Assembly (NCBI GenBank): GCA_027020105.1
Contig: JALUVW010000120.1
Span: 1 to 24,113 of the forward strand
Length of the DNA stretch: 24,113 nt
Direction of reading: 5' to 3'
From: Candidatus Falkowiibacteriota bacterium
Lineage (GTDB): Bacteria; Patescibacteriota; Patescibacteriia; Patescibacteriales; SZUA-104
A program made the position numbers and the translations under genes. A model generated the notes under the pieces. The model saw nothing but the letters and a program-made list of their open reading frames with translations, was not told the origin of the DNA and searched no databases. Shown here piece by piece: positions 22,202-24,113 of the stretch (positions are counted from its first letter, which is position 1; each line of letters opens with the position of its first letter).

Positions 22202-22366
22202 ATGGAAATGAGAAAAAAATGTCCACATTGCCGAGAGGAAACAGGATTTATTCTCGTGGAAGTTGGTTTTTTGGACGAAAAACAGCATTTCCAATGCCTG
22301 GGGTGCGGCCAAATTTTTACGGAATTTAATGGCATTTTGTGCTATACATGCCATCATGCTTACTGA
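22202..22366 (+). CDS. 54-residue protein with three CxxC pairs (zinc-ribbon-like)
   Basis: Starts MEMRKKCPHCREE and ends LCYTCHHAY before TGA at 22364-22366. Cysteines come as CPHC (7-10), CLGC (32-35) and CYTC (47-50), with histidines at 9, 51 and 52. The first two pairs make a plausible zinc ribbon; the third could bind a second metal or extend the fold. No other domain fits in the length. A near-ideal Shine-Dalgarno and a strong terminator directly after the gene show that it is a real one-gene unit. It is divergent from clpB, with nearly adjacent -35 boxes. It may be a nucleic-acid- or protein-binding regulator, but this is not shown. Confidence 0.8.
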   Translation: MEMRKKCPHCREETGFILVEVGFLDEKQHFQCLGCGQIFTEFNGILCYTCHHAY

Positions 22367-22390
22367 GCGAAATCAGCGGTTAACTCATAC

Positions 22391-22416
22391 GCGCCGACTT
22401 GTCGGCGCTTTTTTTT
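22391..22416 (+). terminator. Rho-independent terminator after the three-CxxC gene
   Basis: GCGCCGAC (22391-22398) and GTCGGCGC (22401-22408) form a perfect GC-rich stem, followed by eight T. It acts on the plus strand. Confidence 0.92.
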
Positions 22417-22420
22417 ATGA

Positions 22421-22450
22421 GACATTATAGAATTTTTATTCTATAATGTC
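22421..22450. repeat. Perfect 13-bp inverted repeat over the end of the radical SAM gene
   Basis: GACATTATAGAAT (22421-22433) and its exact reverse complement (22438-22450) flank TTTT. The right arm encodes the last four residues of the radical SAM protein (DIIE), and the stop codon follows. On the minus strand an A-run rather than a T-run follows, so it is not a classic terminator but may protect the mRNA 3' end. Confidence 0.8.
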
Positions 22451-23452
22451 CAAATTTTTATCGCATTGCGAACAGCGGCCGTGATTATCAAGCCGTTCAA
22501 TTTCATAGCCGAGGCGGCGGATGGCCAGTTCGCCGCATTTGGGGCAGTAAGTGTTTTCTCTTTGATCCCCGGGAAGATTGCCGGTATAAACATATTTTAG
22601 CCCGGCTTCTTTTCCAACCTCGTAAGCCGCGTAAATTATGCCTTCGGTTGTTTCCGGCAGTTTTCGCAATTTCCATGATATATCCGGCGAAAACCTGGAA
22701 ATATGCCAAGGGACATCGCTGTCCAGCTCGGAAACTATAAAATCGGCGATTTTTTTAAGCATCTCCGTATTGTCCGACAATGTTGGAATTATTAGTGTGG
22801 TAATTTCAAGATGAATATTGCTTTGCTTGATTTTTTTGCAATTTTCCAAAACCGGCTTAAACCGCGCGCCGATGTTTTCTTTATAAAATTCGTCATCAAA
22901 CGATTTAATGTCAATGTTAACGGCGTCAAGGTGGGGGATTACGGCCTCAAGGCATTCATCGGACATAAAACCGTTGGACACCCAGATATTTTTTAGATTG
23001 TTCGCCCGCGCCAGCCTCATAATATCCAAGGCGTATTCCGCCCAAATAGTCGGCTCGTTATAGGTGTATGAAATGGATTCGCAATCATTGCCCAGCGCCT
23101 CCTCCACTATTTTTTCCGGAGAAAAATATTCCATATTCTTTTCTTTTTCTTTAATGAATTTTTCTTGGCTGATATCCCAATTTTGGCAGTTTTTGCAGTG
23201 GAAATTGCATCCCATAGTTCCCAGTGAATAAGTAAAACTTCCGGGCATAAAATGAAACAACGGCTTTTTCTCAACCGGATCAATGTTTATGGCGACCGGA
23301 TAACCGTAAACAAGGGAATACAATTTTCCGTTTTGATTTTTGCGCGCCGAACAATTTCCGACTTCGCCGTTTCTGATCGCGCAAAAATGGTGGCATAATC
23401 GGCACTGCACGGTTGATTCGTTTATTTTTTTGTAGAATTTGGCTTCACGCAT
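22436..23452 (-). CDS. amrS: AmmeMemoRadiSam system radical SAM enzyme
   Basis: 338 residues; radical S-adenosylmethionine protein related to pyruvate formate-lyase activating enzymes. The N-terminal cysteine set (C17, C20, C24, C34: CRLCHHFCAIRNGEVGNC) is typical of this family. The 4Fe-4S site is GCNFHCKNCQNWD (C82, C86, C89), followed by SYTYNEPTI and WVSNGFM. The C-terminus has its own zinc-ribbon pairs (CPKCGELAI and CSQCDKNLD). Relatives are linked to MEMO and AMMECR1 proteins in archaea and bacteria; a MEMO-like gene is 4.8 kb away at 16852-17640. The substrate is not established. Start ATG 23452 is the first codon fitting the family; no Shine-Dalgarno is seen. It follows a terminator, so it needs its own promoter (a TAAACT near 23475 is possible). 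Confidence 0.93.
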   Translation of the reverse strand: MREAKFYKKINESTVQCRLCHHFCAIRNGEVGNCSARKNQNGKLYSLVYGYPVAINIDPVEKKPLFHFMPGSFTYSLGTMGCNFHCKNCQNWDISQEKFIKEKEKNMEYFSPEKIVEEALGNDCESISYTYNEPTIWAEYALDIMRLARANNLKNIWVSNGFMSDECLEAVIPHLDAVNIDIKSFDDEFYKENIGARFKPVLENCKKIKQSNIHLEITTLIIPTLSDNTEMLKKIADFIVSELDSDVPWHISRFSPDISWKLRKLPETTEGIIYAAYEVGKEAGLKYVYTGNLPGDQRENTYCPKCGELAIRRLGYEIERLDNHGRCSQCDKNLDIIE

Positions 23453-23502
23453 ATTATGTTTGTCGCTTAATTTCAGTTTAGCAAAAAATCGGCAAAAACA
23501 AA

Positions 23503-23534
23503 AGGCGCCTCTTTGAAATTCAAAGAAAGCGCCT
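23503..23534 (-). terminator. Terminator after the 71-residue gene
   Basis: AGGCGC (23503-23508) pairs with GCGCCT (23529-23534), with TCTTTGAA / TTCAAAGA inside. On the minus strand it is followed by TTTTGTTTTTG. It separates the small gene from the radical SAM gene. Confidence 0.8.
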
Positions 23535-23546
23535 CAAACGGAAAAA

Positions 23547-23762
23547 TCAATTTATTTCCGCTTCCGCCAATAAATTGGCGACCAAGACAGGGTCCCGCGC
23601 TATGATTTCAATTTGGCTTAAGCGGGATTGCGGTTTCGCCAATGATGATAAAAAAATTTCGTAAAAATACCTCCTGGCTTCGTCGGCGGTCTCGCAATTC
23701 TTTTTGATTTTGCGGCCTATCCGTTCCATATTGAAGCCGCTGTCCTTGGCCATTTCTCGCAT
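23547..23762 (-). CDS. Small helical protein, unknown function
   Basis: Not recognised. 71 residues, no membrane helix, predicted all-helical and charged, with a repeat-like C-terminus (RLSQIEIIARDPVLVANLLAEAEIN). One cysteine (KNCETADEA). It has a good Shine-Dalgarno (AAAGGAGGG, 5 nt before the ATG) and its own promoter and terminator, so it is a genuine independent gene. It might be a small adaptor or antitoxin-like protein, but there is no partner gene to support that. Confidence 0.72.
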   Translation of the reverse strand: MREMAKDSGFNMERIGRKIKKNCETADEARRYFYEIFLSSLAKPQSRLSQIEIIARDPVLVANLLAEAEIN

Positions 23763-23766
23763 AACG

Positions 23767-23776
23767 CCCTCCTTTT
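23767..23776 (-). promoter_or_regulatory. Strong Shine-Dalgarno of the 71-residue gene
   Basis: On the minus strand AAAGGAGGG precedes the ATG (23762) by about 5 nt, fixing the start. It is one of only two near-ideal sites in the window. Confidence 0.75.
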
Positions 23777-23827
23777 TTTAATGGTTTGCGAAAAAACAAC
23801 TAATAAGCGCGCGATATGAATATTTCC

Positions 23828-23856
23828 ACCATACTATAAGAATAAGTATTTGTCAA
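23828..23856 (-). promoter_or_regulatory. Promoter for the 71-residue gene
   Basis: On the minus strand, TTGACA (23851-23856), 17-bp spacer, TATGGT (23828-23833). Predicted leader about 60 nt. Confidence 0.65.
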
Positions 23857-23878
23857 AAGCGTGGTTTTAAAGTATAAT
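23850..23878 (+). promoter_or_regulatory. Promoter for the WecG/TagA-family gene
   Basis: TTGTCA (23850-23855), 17-bp spacer, TATAAT (23873-23878). Its -35 hexamer overlaps the -35 of the divergent promoter by five bases. Predicted leader about 95 nt. Confidence 0.75.
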
Positions 23879-23979
23879 AAAACCATAAAACATTCCGCCA
23901 ATATCGGCGCGGCCTTAAATTTTATCGCGATTCTCCGGCGTTAAACGGGCGGCGTAAAAGTGATTAGTTTCAACAAAAT

Positions 23980-24113
23980 ATGAGCCATACGGTTAACATT
24001 ATCAGTATTCTGGGAGTCAATATATCAACGTTAAACAAAAAAGAAATCCTTGAAAAAATAAAGCGATTTTTAAAGGACGGAAAACAACATCAAGTTGTCA
24101 CGCCCAATCCGGA
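23980..24113 (+). CDS. WecG/TagA/CpsF-family glycosyltransferase, N-terminal part only
   Basis: Forty-four codons are visible before the window ends. ISILGVNISTLNKKEILEKI followed by VVTPNP is the characteristic start of WecG/TagA/CpsF (GT26) transferases, which add ManNAc or ManNAcA to a lipid-linked GlcNAc. The VTPNP motif in particular is typical. Start ATG 23980 fits the family and follows a good promoter by ~95 nt, with no Shine-Dalgarno. The enzyme would act on the product of the WecA-like transferase at 13650-14678. The call rests on the N-terminus alone. Confidence 0.75.
   Translation, partial: MSHTVNIISILGVNISTLNKKEILEKIKRFLKDGKQHQVVTPNP

Noticed and set aside
1..24113. CRISPR array, tRNA or rRNA genes
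   Set aside because: No regularly spaced direct repeats and no tRNA T-loop or rRNA signature were found by reading both strands; a covariance-model search would be needed to exclude a divergent tRNA.
1..24113. Recoded TGA (glycine) as in some CPR lineages
   Set aside because: Several genes end at TGA at the expected family length (recR, the wecA-like gene, the glycosyltransferase, the second gpmI), and no conserved gene has an internal TGA.

Overview
The window looks like a chromosomal piece of a Patescibacteria/CPR bacterium, most likely of the Parcubacteria group. This is an inference from three things. The proteins are short and divergent (a glutamate/glycine version of the WecA/MraY motif, an HtrA-like protein without a triad). 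rplU is not followed by rpmA. Many genes lack a Shine-Dalgarno sequence, and intergenic spaces are full of palindromic repeats. TGA is an ordinary stop here (glycosyltransferase, recR and wecA-like genes), so the recoded Gracilibacteria/Absconditabacteria are unlikely.

Layout. 1-1633 is an accessory stretch: three GC-rich hairpins, an IS481-type insertion sequence with recognisable terminal inverted repeats and an internally deleted transposase, a small AT-rich membrane protein, and a 134-bp nested inverted repeat. 1658-7276 (+) carries envelope genes: a GT2 glycosyltransferase, a membrane-anchored beta-propeller protein, a small anchored helical protein, a polytopic membrane protein and a PDZ protein that is a catalytically dead HtrA relative. 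7425-13521 (+) is a lower-glycolysis block: pgk, eno and two tandem but divergent gpmI genes. 13650-14678 (+) is a WecA/TagO-like phosphosugar transferase, followed by rplU (L21) with its own promoter and a strong bidirectional terminator.

15296-17640 holds recR and def on the minus strand, a small plus-strand gene, and a MEMO/LigB-like gene on the minus strand. 17744-19219 (-) is a secreted protein with four tandem ~58-residue repeats. 19305-21953 (-) is clpB, with a perfect CIRCE operator (HrcA site) downstream of a good sigma70 promoter. Divergent from clpB is a 54-residue protein with three CxxC pairs. 22436-23452 (-) is the AmmeMemoRadiSam radical SAM enzyme, preceded by a small helical protein. 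The window ends inside a WecG/TagA/CpsF glycosyltransferase (+), which may act downstream of the WecA-like enzyme in a surface-glycan pathway.

The most notable signals outside the genes are: a perfect 36-bp palindrome 7 bp upstream of the wecA-like start; a perfect palindromic element inserted in frame in the glycosyltransferase; AT-rich inverted repeats that run into gene ends and over one ribosome-binding site; three divergent promoter pairs with overlapping, shared or nearly adjacent -35 boxes; and promoters placed so that def and the secreted repeat protein are probably transcribed leaderless.
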